Assembly: GCA_014218215.1 (NCBI GenBank)
Contig: CP043652.1
Location: forward strand, 2,542,001-2,606,000
Length of the DNA: 64,000 nucleotides
Source of the DNA: Geodermatophilaceae bacterium NBWT11
Lineage (GTDB): Bacteria > Actinomycetota > Actinomycetes > Mycobacteriales > Geodermatophilaceae
Direction of reading: 5' to 3'
Shown here: piece after piece, positions 8,900-16,536 of the stretch
Layout: each line of letters starts with the position of its first letter
Numbering within the stretch: the stretch's first letter is position 1
The notes under the pieces: generated by a model
Database searches by the model: none
What the model was told of the DNA's origin: nothing
The model's input: the letters and a program-made list of their open reading frames with translations, nothing else
Made by a program: the position numbers and the translations under genes

Positions 8900-9994
8900 T
8901 CAGCGGCCCGACAGCACCGCCGCCACCGTCTCGGCCGCCACGTCGTCCCAGCTGCGGGTCACCGCCGGCGGGGTGCGGGTCCCCACCGGGACGGCGAGGT
9001 GCTCGAGCGCGACGCGCGCCCAGCCGGCGACGTCGTCGGGGGCCAGGTGGACGGCGCGATCGCCGCTCACCTCGACGAGGGCGGCGTCGGTGGAGGTCAC
9101 CAGCGGGGTGCCCAGGTCGATCGCCTCGGCGGCCGGGAGCCCGAACCCCTCCGCGAGGCTGGGGGTCAGCACCACCGACGCGTGCTCGTAGGCCCAGCGG
9201 AGCACCCCGTCGGTGACGTCCTGCAGCTGGTGCAGGTTGCCCGAGGCGACCAGGGCGTCGAAGTCCGGCCCGTAGTCCTGCTCGCCCCACGGCGGCGGTC
9301 CGACCTGCAGCAGCACGGCGTCGGGGCGTTCGGCGGCGACGCGGCGCCACGCGGACACCACGGTCGGGAGGTTCTTGCGCGGCTGGGTGTCGCCCACGAC
9401 GAGTGCGAAGGGCCGGTCGGCCACCGCGGGGACCGGGACCGGCTCGCTTGTGCGCAACGCCGGGCTCGTGGCCAGCGGGACGACGGCGCTGCGCGGACGC
9501 GTGCCGGGCACCGAGACGACCAGTCGCTCACGCGTCGCGGCACTCACGCAGAGCAGCGTGTCCGCCTGCCGGATGGACGCCGCGTAGGGCTGGCGCAGCA
9601 GGGTGCGCTTCGCCGTCCCGAAGTCCTGCGGGCGGTCGTAGAGCAGCATGTCGTGCACGGTGAGCGCCGTGCGCGCGGCGACGCCGCAGGGGACCAGGTG
9701 CTTGGTGCCCTGCACGACGTCGAACCGGTCGCCGAGCGTCCGGCCCAGCAGGGCCCGCTCGTACCCGGACACGGCCAGCCCGGGCAGGCCCGGCAGCCGG
9801 ACCAGCCGGTCGGGGCCGTCCACGAGGTCCACGAGGCCGTCGGCGGCGGCCGGGTCGACGAGCAGGTGCAGGTCGACGTCGTCCCGCCGGCGGAGGGCCT
9901 TCGCGAGTTCGACGGTGTACCGGACGATGCCGCCGCCGCGGCCGCTGGCCGCGACGTGACCGGCCATGAGCAGCCACCGTGTGGGCGCGGTCAT
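8900..9994 (-). CDS. Glycosyltransferase family 4
   Basis: 364 residues with a GT-B fold. The N-terminus LLMAGHVAASGRGGGIVRYT is the Gly-rich acceptor loop, followed by VVQGTKHLVPCG. The C-terminal domain carries ALVVGDTQPRKNLPTVV and the donor site LTPSLAEGFGLPAAEAIDLG with the E-x7-E pair. It is the last gene of a minus-strand operon: co-polymerase 12232, GT2 11340, polymerase 9991, then this gene. The ATG at 9994 overlaps the stop of 9991 as ATGA, implying translational coupling. The frame stays open far upstream (to 11593), but that part is a shadow of the neighbouring genes. Confidence 0.85.
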   Translation of the reverse strand: MTAPTRWLLMAGHVAASGRGGGIVRYTVELAKALRRRDDVDLHLLVDPAAADGLVDLVDGPDRLVRLPGLPGLAVSGYERALLGRTLGDRFDVVQGTKHLVPCGVAARTALTVHDMLLYDRPQDFGTAKRTLLRQPYAASIRQADTLLCVSAATRERLVVSVPGTRPRSAVVPLATSPALRTSEPVPVPAVADRPFALVVGDTQPRKNLPTVVSAWRRVAAERPDAVLLQVGPPPWGEQDYGPDFDALVASGNLHQLQDVTDGVLRWAYEHASVVLTPSLAEGFGLPAAEAIDLGTPLVTSTDAALVEVSGDRAVHLAPDDVAGWARVALEHLAVPVGTRTPPAVTRSWDDVAAETVAAVLSGR

Positions 9995-11343
9995 CGGACG
10001 GCCTCCGGGACGCGGTTGCCCACCGCTGCCGGCGGCGCGGGGAACCGCCGGCGGGGGAGCGGTTGCCGGCTGACGCCCACGGGGCGCCCCACGTACAGGG
10101 CGACGGCCACCAGGCACACCACGGCGGGGACGACGCGCCCCTGGGTCCAGTAGAGGTACCGGGGGAGGTCGAAGAGACCGGTGACGACCATCGGGTAGAG
10201 CAGGGCGCCCATCGGGGAACCGTCGACGAAGCCCCGGTACAGCAGGCCGATCACCACGCCGCAGAGGACGAAGAAGAGGAACCCGCCGAGCAGGCCGAAG
10301 TCGACGAAGGGCGTGGTCACCCCGCCCGGGTTGTTGAACTCGGGGTTGCCGAACCGCTCCAGCACGTTCTGCGCCGTCACCGGCGCCGGGGCGGACAGCC
10401 GGTCGTACAGGCCGAGCTGGGCGATGCCGGGGGCCGACCAGAAGGCCGCGATCGAGTCCAGCGGCATCCGCCCCGGGTAGGGGTCGTGCACCAGGTGCAG
10501 CTGCCCGTTGTTGTACGACGTCGCGTAGTAGCCGGCCAACCGGATGAGGGCGAAGACGGGGAACGACTCGTCGGTCCGGGTCTTGAAGAACTGCCAGCTC
10601 CGGGAGAACTCGAAGGCGGCGAAGAGCAGGAACAGCAGCGGGGCCAGGACGAGGGGGGCGAGCCGGGCCGCGGCCCGCTTGCCCCGCCGCAGGGACCTGC
10701 CACCGGCGAGCACGAGGACGACGATCACCGGCACGGACACCTCGACCAACGCCAGGCGCTCGCTGGCGATGAACGACCGGAGCAGGCTGAGGAAGAAGAC
10801 GAACCCCAGCTGGGCGGCGAGCCGCCGGTCGCGGCCCTGCAGCAGCAGGTACGTCGCGACGATGACGAAGGCGATGCCGACCTGGGTGAGCGTGGTGATG
10901 CCGGCGACGCCGGACAGCTGCTCCTTCAGGTCGCCGCTGTAGTTGCTCTGGCTGAACACCGCGTTGAAGACGTCCGCGGGACGCAGGCCGTTGGACGCGC
11001 CGACGGCGAAGTACAGCAGGTAGCCCACCATCGTGAGCCAGAAGAGCGCCTGACCGGCCGAGTACAGCCGGCGGGGGACCACGCCGGGGGAGCGGACCAG
11101 CCGGCGCTTGCCCGACGGGGCGAGCGAGGCGGTCACGGCGGCGGTGGCACCCAGCACGAGCACCGTGACCGCGATGAGCAGCAGGGTCTCCCCGGTGACG
11201 GACTTGGGGGAGCGGTAGAACAGCCGGAACGCGTTGTCGTCGAGCCGGGCGGTGAGCAGCAGCGTGATCGGCACGACGAGGGCCAGCGCGCCCACGGGGG
11301 AGATCCACCAGGTGCCGCCCCGACGGCGGACCGGCGCTGTCAC
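9991..11343 (-). CDS. Wzy-type O-antigen/oligosaccharide polymerase
   Basis: A polytopic protein of about 450 residues with some eleven or more hydrophobic segments. A long extracytoplasmic loop (roughly residues 255-350) contains HDPYPGRMPLDSIAAF, a feature of Wzy-type oligosaccharide repeat unit polymerases. These join flipped repeat units on the outer face of the membrane. Low sequence conservation of the class limits certainty. The frame is open to 11388, but GTG 11343 overlaps the preceding stop as GTGA and is preferred. It lies between a GT2 and a GT4 in a minus-strand operon headed by a Wzz-type protein, the expected partner. Confidence 0.7.
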   Translation of the reverse strand: MTAPVRRRGGTWWISPVGALALVVPITLLLTARLDDNAFRLFYRSPKSVTGETLLLIAVTVLVLGATAAVTASLAPSGKRRLVRSPGVVPRRLYSAGQALFWLTMVGYLLYFAVGASNGLRPADVFNAVFSQSNYSGDLKEQLSGVAGITTLTQVGIAFVIVATYLLLQGRDRRLAAQLGFVFFLSLLRSFIASERLALVEVSVPVIVVLVLAGGRSLRRGKRAAARLAPLVLAPLLFLLFAAFEFSRSWQFFKTRTDESFPVFALIRLAGYYATSYNNGQLHLVHDPYPGRMPLDSIAAFWSAPGIAQLGLYDRLSAPAPVTAQNVLERFGNPEFNNPGGVTTPFVDFGLLGGFLFFVLCGVVIGLLYRGFVDGSPMGALLYPMVVTGLFDLPRYLYWTQGRVVPAVVCLVAVALYVGRPVGVSRQPLPRRRFPAPPAAVGNRVPEAVR

Positions 11344-12239
11344 GACCGTGACCCCACCGGCAGCTCGCGGGGGCGACGGTCGGTCCACCCGGCCCAGGTC
11401 CCGCGCAGGTAGGCGAGGTCAGCCCGGGCCAGGTTCCGCTGGCCTCGCACCCGACGGACCACGGCCCCGACGACCTTGCGTGCCGAGTACCAGGCCAGCA
11501 GCCACCGGGGCAGCCGGTGCAGACGCCAGAGGTGGCCGTTGCCGCAGCCGTAGCGGAGCATCTTGCGCTCGAACGCCGCGTCCGCGTCGTCACGGGGCTC
11601 GTCCTGCAGGACGACGAGCTCGGGCACGTACTGCACCCGTCCGCCCCCGGACAGGACCCGGAGCAGCAGGTCGGACTCCTCGCCGGCGCCGTACCAGCCG
11701 GCCGAGCCCACGCCCATGCCCTCGTCGAAGTGCCCGACCCTGTCGATCACGTCCCGGCGGAAGAACATCGTGCTCATGATCGACGTCTTCATGAAGTTCG
11801 TCCGGGTGACGGGGCCACCGGTGGAGGGCCACCGCAGCATCGACGGACGGCGGTCCAGGGTCTGCTGCTGACCGCTCAGCCCGGACAGCCCCGGGTCGGC
11901 GGCGAAGGTCGCGACGACGGCGGACAGGGTGTCCGGTGGGAACCAGCAGTTGTCGTCGGGGAAGCCCACGAGGGGGGCGGTCGCCACCTCCAGGCCGGCG
12001 TTGCGGCCCACGGAGGCGCCCCGGCCCGACGTGGTGGCGACCCAGCGGAAGGCAGGGTCACGTTCCCGCAGCACGGTGGCGCAGGACTGGTCCGCGCTCT
12101 GGTCGCAGACGACCAGCTCGACCAGGTGCGCGGGGACCGTCTCCTCGATCGAGGTGATCAACCGGTCGAAGTCGACCGGCCGACCCACCGTGCTGACGAC
12201 CAGGGAGAGCGCCGGTGCGGCGTCGACCTGCTCAGCCAT
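11340..12239 (-). CDS. Glycosyltransferase family 2
   Basis: 299 residues with a GT-A fold. LSLVVSTVGRPVDFDRLITS at the N-terminus and LVELVVCDQSAD form the nucleotide-binding half. GRGASVGRNAGLEVA leads to the metal-binding region VGFPDDNCWFPPD (a DDN in place of DxD). GAGEESDLLLRVLSGGGRV is the ExD-type catalytic region. The C-terminal 80 residues are basic with hydrophobic patches and may touch the membrane. It probably adds a sugar to the lipid-linked unit. The start overlaps the 3' end of 12232 by 8 bases and the stop overlaps 9991, so the operon is tightly coupled. Confidence 0.85.
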   Translation of the reverse strand: MAEQVDAAPALSLVVSTVGRPVDFDRLITSIEETVPAHLVELVVCDQSADQSCATVLRERDPAFRWVATTSGRGASVGRNAGLEVATAPLVGFPDDNCWFPPDTLSAVVATFAADPGLSGLSGQQQTLDRRPSMLRWPSTGGPVTRTNFMKTSIMSTMFFRRDVIDRVGHFDEGMGVGSAGWYGAGEESDLLLRVLSGGGRVQYVPELVVLQDEPRDDADAAFERKMLRYGCGNGHLWRLHRLPRWLLAWYSARKVVGAVVRRVRGQRNLARADLAYLRGTWAGWTDRRPRELPVGSRS

Positions 12240-13932
12240 GCCGCGGCCGGGCGACCACGTTCGGTGCCTCGGGACGGACGACGGGCATCTCCTCGGTCAC
12301 CGGGGCCGCGTCGACCTCGGGTCGACGGTCCTGGGCCTCGGCGGCGCGACGACGGTGTCGACGGCTCTCCGCGGCCTCGTCCTCGAGGGGCTGGCGGTCC
12401 GAGGAGGACGACGCGGATCGTGCCGCTCCCCGCGGGAGGCGGTTGACCAGCACGCCGGCGGGCGTGGTGCCGGCCGCGTGCAGGATCTGCACCGCCCGGT
12501 CGACGTCGACCACCCGGGACGAGCCCACGGCGGCGACGACGAGGGTCTCCCGGCACTGACGGGCGGCGCGCACGCCCTCGTCGGAGACGTCCAGGGGAGG
12601 GGCGTCCACGACGACGGACCAGCCTGCGGCGGTGGCCGTGGGGACGAACCCGTCGGGCAGGAGGTCGTCGATGCTGCGGGCGTCGGCGACGTGGTCGGTC
12701 GTCGCCTCGCCCAGGACGAGCACCAGCAGGCCGGGCACCGGCGTCGTCCGCAGGCCGTGGACGACCACGAGACCGGCGACCGGGTTGCTCGGGGTGAGCG
12801 TCAGGTCGACGTGGTCCTGCAGGCCCCCGACGCCGTCGGCGACCCCCGGGCCGTCGGAGGTGACGAGGACGGTCTTGCCGCGGCGGGCGGCGTGCAGGGC
12901 GTGGGCGACGGCGGTGAAGGTGGCGCCGACCCCGGGGGTCGCCGCGACGACGGCGAGGGAGCCGCCGTTGACCGGGCCGGCGGGGAGCTGGAGCGCCTGC
13001 AGCTGCACGGCCCGGAGGAGGGCGGCGGACCGGCGCGGGGCCGAGGCCGAGGGCAGGTCGGGGCTCAGCACCGGGACGCCGAGGTTGGCGACGTCCTGGT
13101 CGTCGCGCACCCGGCCACGCAGGGCGGAGACGACCGGTGCCAGGACGGCACCGAGCAGCGCGCCGAGGAGGACGGCGGCCGCGATGGTCAGCACGTTGTC
13201 CGACACGGCCCCGCTGGGCAGCACGTCGGCCTGCTGGATCTGGCCGGCGATCTGGCTGGTGTCGGCCGCGGCCCGCTGCAGGGTGTCCCGCGCGTTGAGC
13301 AGGTCGACGCTCTGCTGACCCAGGGCACCGCGCTGCTGCTCGTTCGAGTCGAAGCCCGTGATCGGGGGGTCGGGCAGCGCGGCGATCGCCTGCTCGTTGG
13401 CCGTGATCTGGCTCTGCACAGAGGCCAGGACGGCGTTGATGCGGTCAGTCAGCCGCTGGACGCGGCCGGCGATGTACACGTCGGCGGCGGTCTGGGCCTG
13501 AGCGAGTGCGCCGGCCCGGTCCGGGGCGGTCGAGGTGATGTTGATGACGTTGGAATCGCCCACGCGGGCCGCTTCGAGATCGACCTCGGCGAGGTCGATC
13601 CCCAGGGTCGTGGCGACCTGGGTGGACAGGTCGGTGCCGTTCAGGTAGACCAGCTCGGTCTCCACGTAGGTGGCGTTCCTGGCTGCAGCGTCACCGCCGA
13701 CGGTCCCGGTGAGGGGGTTCTCCACCGCGTCCGGGTCGGCGTAGCTCTGGACCAGAGCCTCGGCGCTGACCGGCCTCTCGGCGGTCGCGGCCAGCGCGAC
13801 GCCCCCGGCTCCGAGCACCAGCGCACCGACCAGGGCTCCCACGAGCAGGCGACGGCGGCGGCCCGAACGGGCCGGGCGCCCGGCGCGGGCGTCTGCCACC
13901 TCGTCGGTGGGCAGGGGAGTCGGGGTGGTCAC
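12232..13932 (-). CDS. Wzz-type polysaccharide co-polymerase with degenerate BY-kinase domain
   Basis: 566 residues. The first helix is at about 28-48, then an extracytoplasmic domain with a helical part (AQTAADVYIAGRVQRLTDRI), a second helix at about 244-268, and a cytoplasmic domain. This is the Wzc/CapA-CapB layout that controls chain length. In the P-loop position (about residue 325) the sequence is ATPGVGATFTA, without the GK[ST] lysine, although the following KTVLVTSDGPG and VVVDAPPLDVSDEGV segments keep the ParA/BY-kinase shape. The charged tail has no tyrosine cluster. Autophosphorylation is therefore unlikely. It heads a minus-strand operon divergent from 14213. Confidence 0.8.
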   Translation of the reverse strand: MTTPTPLPTDEVADARAGRPARSGRRRRLLVGALVGALVLGAGGVALAATAERPVSAEALVQSYADPDAVENPLTGTVGGDAAARNATYVETELVYLNGTDLSTQVATTLGIDLAEVDLEAARVGDSNVINITSTAPDRAGALAQAQTAADVYIAGRVQRLTDRINAVLASVQSQITANEQAIAALPDPPITGFDSNEQQRGALGQQSVDLLNARDTLQRAAADTSQIAGQIQQADVLPSGAVSDNVLTIAAAVLLGALLGAVLAPVVSALRGRVRDDQDVANLGVPVLSPDLPSASAPRRSAALLRAVQLQALQLPAGPVNGGSLAVVAATPGVGATFTAVAHALHAARRGKTVLVTSDGPGVADGVGGLQDHVDLTLTPSNPVAGLVVVHGLRTTPVPGLLVLVLGEATTDHVADARSIDDLLPDGFVPTATAAGWSVVVDAPPLDVSDEGVRAARQCRETLVVAAVGSSRVVDVDRAVQILHAAGTTPAGVLVNRLPRGAARSASSSSDRQPLEDEAAESRRHRRRAAEAQDRRPEVDAAPVTEEMPVVRPEAPNVVARPRHG

Positions 13933-14212
13933 CGGTGCATCCCTCCGTCGAGGTGGGTCCGACGCCGTGTGGCGGCGTCCTTCTGCGGGCTGAGCTGGGC
14001 CAACGACACTCTCCGACCTCCAGGTCTGATCGTCGTCGCGTGCCGCGTGGGTACGCTGGGGACTTCACGCCTCCCGCCCCCGTGGCGGGATCAGACCGGC
14101 CCAGTATCCACGAGCTGGGCACTGGAGCGGGCGCGACGACGCGTCTGACGTCCCTCATGAGAGGCACGTCTCGCCCGGTCGACCGCCCCCCTCCGACGAC
14201 GGGAACTCCCGG
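13933..14212. promoter_or_regulatory. Divergent promoter region between co-polymerase 12232 and beta-helix gene 14213
   Basis: 280 non-coding bases. GACGCCG (13961-13967) and CGGCGTC (13973-13979) form a 7-bp stem with a 5-base loop, 29 bases before the minus-strand start, possibly in its leader. TACGCT at 14052-14057 fits TANNNT for a plus-strand promoter. Only a weak match to the locus palindrome is seen near 14,005, so I do not call it. Confidence 0.35.
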
Positions 14213-15505
14213 ATGCCCTCGCACAGATCCCCCTCTTCCGAGCTCGGCGAGGCCCCGCTGGCCGCCGGTGCGCCGGAGGCCGATGCCCCCGGGACCGGCC
14301 CCGCCGGCTCCCGCCGCCTGCTGGTGCTCGGGATCGTCATCGCGCTGCTCGTCGTTGCCGGCGGTGCCTGGTTCCTCTTCGGCCGGGGGGACGATGCCGA
14401 GCCCACCGGTGCGGACACCCCACCGCCGGTCGACCTGGCTTCTGCGCTCACCGTCGAGGAGTTCGGTGCCGTCGGTGACGGCACCACCGACGACACCGAG
14501 GCCGTCCAGGCCGCTCTCGACGCGGCCGACCCGGGTCAGGGCGTTCTCTTCGCCGAGGGTGCGACCTACGCCGTCGACGACGTGCTCACCGTCACCACCG
14601 AGGGTGTCGTGCTGACCGGTGGGGGCACGCTGCTGGCCACCGACGAGCAGCTCTCCTCGCTCACCATCAGCGCCGACGACGTCGTGGTGCAGGACCTGAC
14701 CCTGGCCGTCGAGGAGACCAGTCAGCGGTGGGACGCCTACGAGCAGCAGCGCCTGCGTCTCGACGAGCACTCGGGCATCGTCGTGCGTGACGTGCGGGTC
14801 ACGGGGTCTGCCGCAGCCGGCATCTACGTCGGAGGGACCACCGACTTCGTCCTGGACGCCGTCGAGGTCAGCAACACCCGGGCCGACGGGATCCACATGA
14901 CCCAGGGGGCCAGCGACGGTCGCGTCCTGTCCCCGCTGGTGCGTGACGTGGGCGACGACGGCGTGGCCGTGGTCTCCTACGCCCCCGACGGCGACCCCTG
15001 TGCCCGGATCGAGGTCGTCTCCCCGGTGGTGGAGGGCTCGGACGCCCGAGGGGTGTCTGTGGTGGGCGGCGAGGACGTCACCTTCACCGACATCCAGGTG
15101 TCGGACACGGCTGCTGCCGGTGTCTACATCGCTGCCGAGGGCAGCTACGACACCGCCGGGGTCATTGGCGTGCGTGTCGAGGGCGGCACCGTGACGGGCG
15201 CCAACACCGACTCCGACACCGACCACGGGGCCGTGCTCGTGTTCAACGGCACCGAGGGCCGCACCATCGAGGACGTCGAGATCTCCGGTCTGGAGCTGCG
15301 GGACACCCGTGAGGACGCCTCGCGGTGGGTGGGCCTGCTCGGGGGCAGTGGCGGAGAGATCACCGACGTCCAGCTCACCGGTCTCGCACTCGACGGTGAC
15401 GGGCCGGGCACCCTGCTCGAGAGCAACGAGGACAGCACGGACTTCAGCGCGCAGGACTGGACCCGCGACGGCGAGGCCGTCGAGGACGAGAAGAGTTCAC
15501 CGTGA
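14213..15505 (+). CDS. Membrane-anchored right-handed beta-helix protein, paralogue B
   Basis: 430 residues. A cytoplasmic stub of about 38 residues is followed by one membrane segment, LLVLGIVIALLVVAGGAWFL, and an external beta-helix starting at VEEFGAVGDGTTDDTEAVQ. RWDAYEQQRLRL, VSNTRADGIHMTQGASDGR and VGDDGVAVVSY are nearly identical to the protein at 5078, so the two are paralogues with different tethers: a long Pro/Ala linker there, almost none here. It probably acts on, or binds, the polymer outside the membrane. Its stop overlaps the start of the aldo/keto reductase gene as GTGA, which puts it at the head of a plus-strand operon running to 20266. Confidence 0.75.
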   Translation: MPSHRSPSSELGEAPLAAGAPEADAPGTGPAGSRRLLVLGIVIALLVVAGGAWFLFGRGDDAEPTGADTPPPVDLASALTVEEFGAVGDGTTDDTEAVQAALDAADPGQGVLFAEGATYAVDDVLTVTTEGVVLTGGGTLLATDEQLSSLTISADDVVVQDLTLAVEETSQRWDAYEQQRLRLDEHSGIVVRDVRVTGSAAAGIYVGGTTDFVLDAVEVSNTRADGIHMTQGASDGRVLSPLVRDVGDDGVAVVSYAPDGDPCARIEVVSPVVEGSDARGVSVVGGEDVTFTDIQVSDTAAAGVYIAAEGSYDTAGVIGVRVEGGTVTGANTDSDTDHGAVLVFNGTEGRTIEDVEISGLELRDTREDASRWVGLLGGSGGEITDVQLTGLALDGDGPGTLLESNEDSTDFSAQDWTRDGEAVEDEKSSP

Positions 15506-16443
15506 GCTCCGTGCGTCCCGTCTTCGGCACGGCCCAGCTCGACGGTCTCGCCGACGACCGTCGATCGGGCGCCCTGCTCGACGCGGCGTGGGAGGCGGGG
15601 TTCCGCGCCTTCGACACCGCGCCCTCCTACGGGGGCGGCCGCGCAGAGGCCCGCCTCGGGGCCTTCCTGGCCGGCCGTTCCGAGTCGGTGCTGGTCAGCA
15701 CCAAGGTGGGGCTGGCTCCCGCCCTCGGTTCGCGAGCCGGTGGCAAGAAGCTCGTCAGCATCGCCCGTCGCGTCCTGCCGACACGGGTCACCCGGGCCCT
15801 CAAGGCCAAGTCCCAGTCCTCGATGCGGGGCCGCTTCGACCCCGATGCGGTCCAGTCGTCGGTGGAGGCCTCGCTCCGACTGCTGGGGGGCCGGATCGAC
15901 CGGCTCCTGCTGCACGAGGTCCGCGCCGAGGAGATCACGGACGACCTGCTCGCCCGGTTGGCGGCGTTGCTCTCTCGAGGTGACGTCGGCGCCGTCGGTG
16001 TGGCGACACAGAACGACGCGGCCGCGGCAGCCGTGCGCCGGGGCGGGGAGCTCGTCACCGTGGCCCACCTGGCGGTCGGGGTCCTGGACGCGCCGGTCCC
16101 GCTGCCCAGCCACGTGACGACCCGGGTGGGCCACGGCCTGCTCGGCGGTGGAGGGTCGCACCTGCGGGCGATGGAGGCCGTCCTGGTCTCGGACTCCGAT
16201 GCCCGCCAGGAGTGGCATGCCGCCGCCGCAGGTACCCGCTACGCCGGGGCGGGCGGACTGCCCGCCGCCCTGGTGGCCGCTGGTCTGGCCCGGGACGTCA
16301 CCGACGTGCTGGTCGCCACCACCCGCGTCGAGCGTGTGGCCGTCAACCTGGCCGCGGTGGGGGGAGACCCCCTCACTCCTGACCTGGCTTCCGCCGTGCG
16401 GTCGCTCGCCGCGCGGACGACGCGGGGCACCACCCCGGACTGA
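15502..16443 (+). CDS. Aldo/keto reductase family protein
   Basis: A cytoplasmic protein of 313 residues with the TIM-barrel AKR fold. Candidate catalytic residues are Asp38 and Tyr43 (FDTAPSYGGG), Lys68 (VSTKVG) and the His in RLLLHEV, so the full D-Y-K-H tetrad is kept. AKRs reduce carbonyls with NADPH. In polysaccharide loci they may reduce keto-sugars or act with an oxidoreductase; here a GMC flavoenzyme lies 2.2 kb downstream. The lack of a signal peptide separates it from the exported protein it is translationally coupled to (GTGA overlap). Substrate unknown. Confidence 0.8.
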   Translation: MSSVRPVFGTAQLDGLADDRRSGALLDAAWEAGFRAFDTAPSYGGGRAEARLGAFLAGRSESVLVSTKVGLAPALGSRAGGKKLVSIARRVLPTRVTRALKAKSQSSMRGRFDPDAVQSSVEASLRLLGGRIDRLLLHEVRAEEITDDLLARLAALLSRGDVGAVGVATQNDAAAAAVRRGGELVTVAHLAVGVLDAPVPLPSHVTTRVGHGLLGGGGSHLRAMEAVLVSDSDARQEWHAAAAGTRYAGAGGLPAALVAAGLARDVTDVLVATTRVERVAVNLAAVGGDPLTPDLASAVRSLAARTTRGTTPD

Positions 16444-16487
16444 GGACCCGGCCGCCCCGGTCACACCGCGGCACCCGTGGGTCCCGT

Positions 16488-16493
16488 TACAGT
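16488..16493 (+). promoter_or_regulatory. Putative -10 element upstream of HAD protein 16537
   Basis: TACAGT fits TANNNT in the 93-base gap. The start codon at 16537 has a strong AGGAGG-type ribosome binding site, so an internal promoter with a short leader is possible. Confidence 0.35.
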
Positions 16494-16536
16494 CTCCGCC
16501 GCGCGGTCGTGGGACCGGCGTCACGGAGGAGGTCTG

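Noticed and set aside
8900-11593. A single 897-codon minus-strand protein
   Set aside because: Only the part from 9994 onward is a real glycosyltransferase. The rest is an Arg-rich shadow of the polymerase gene in another frame.
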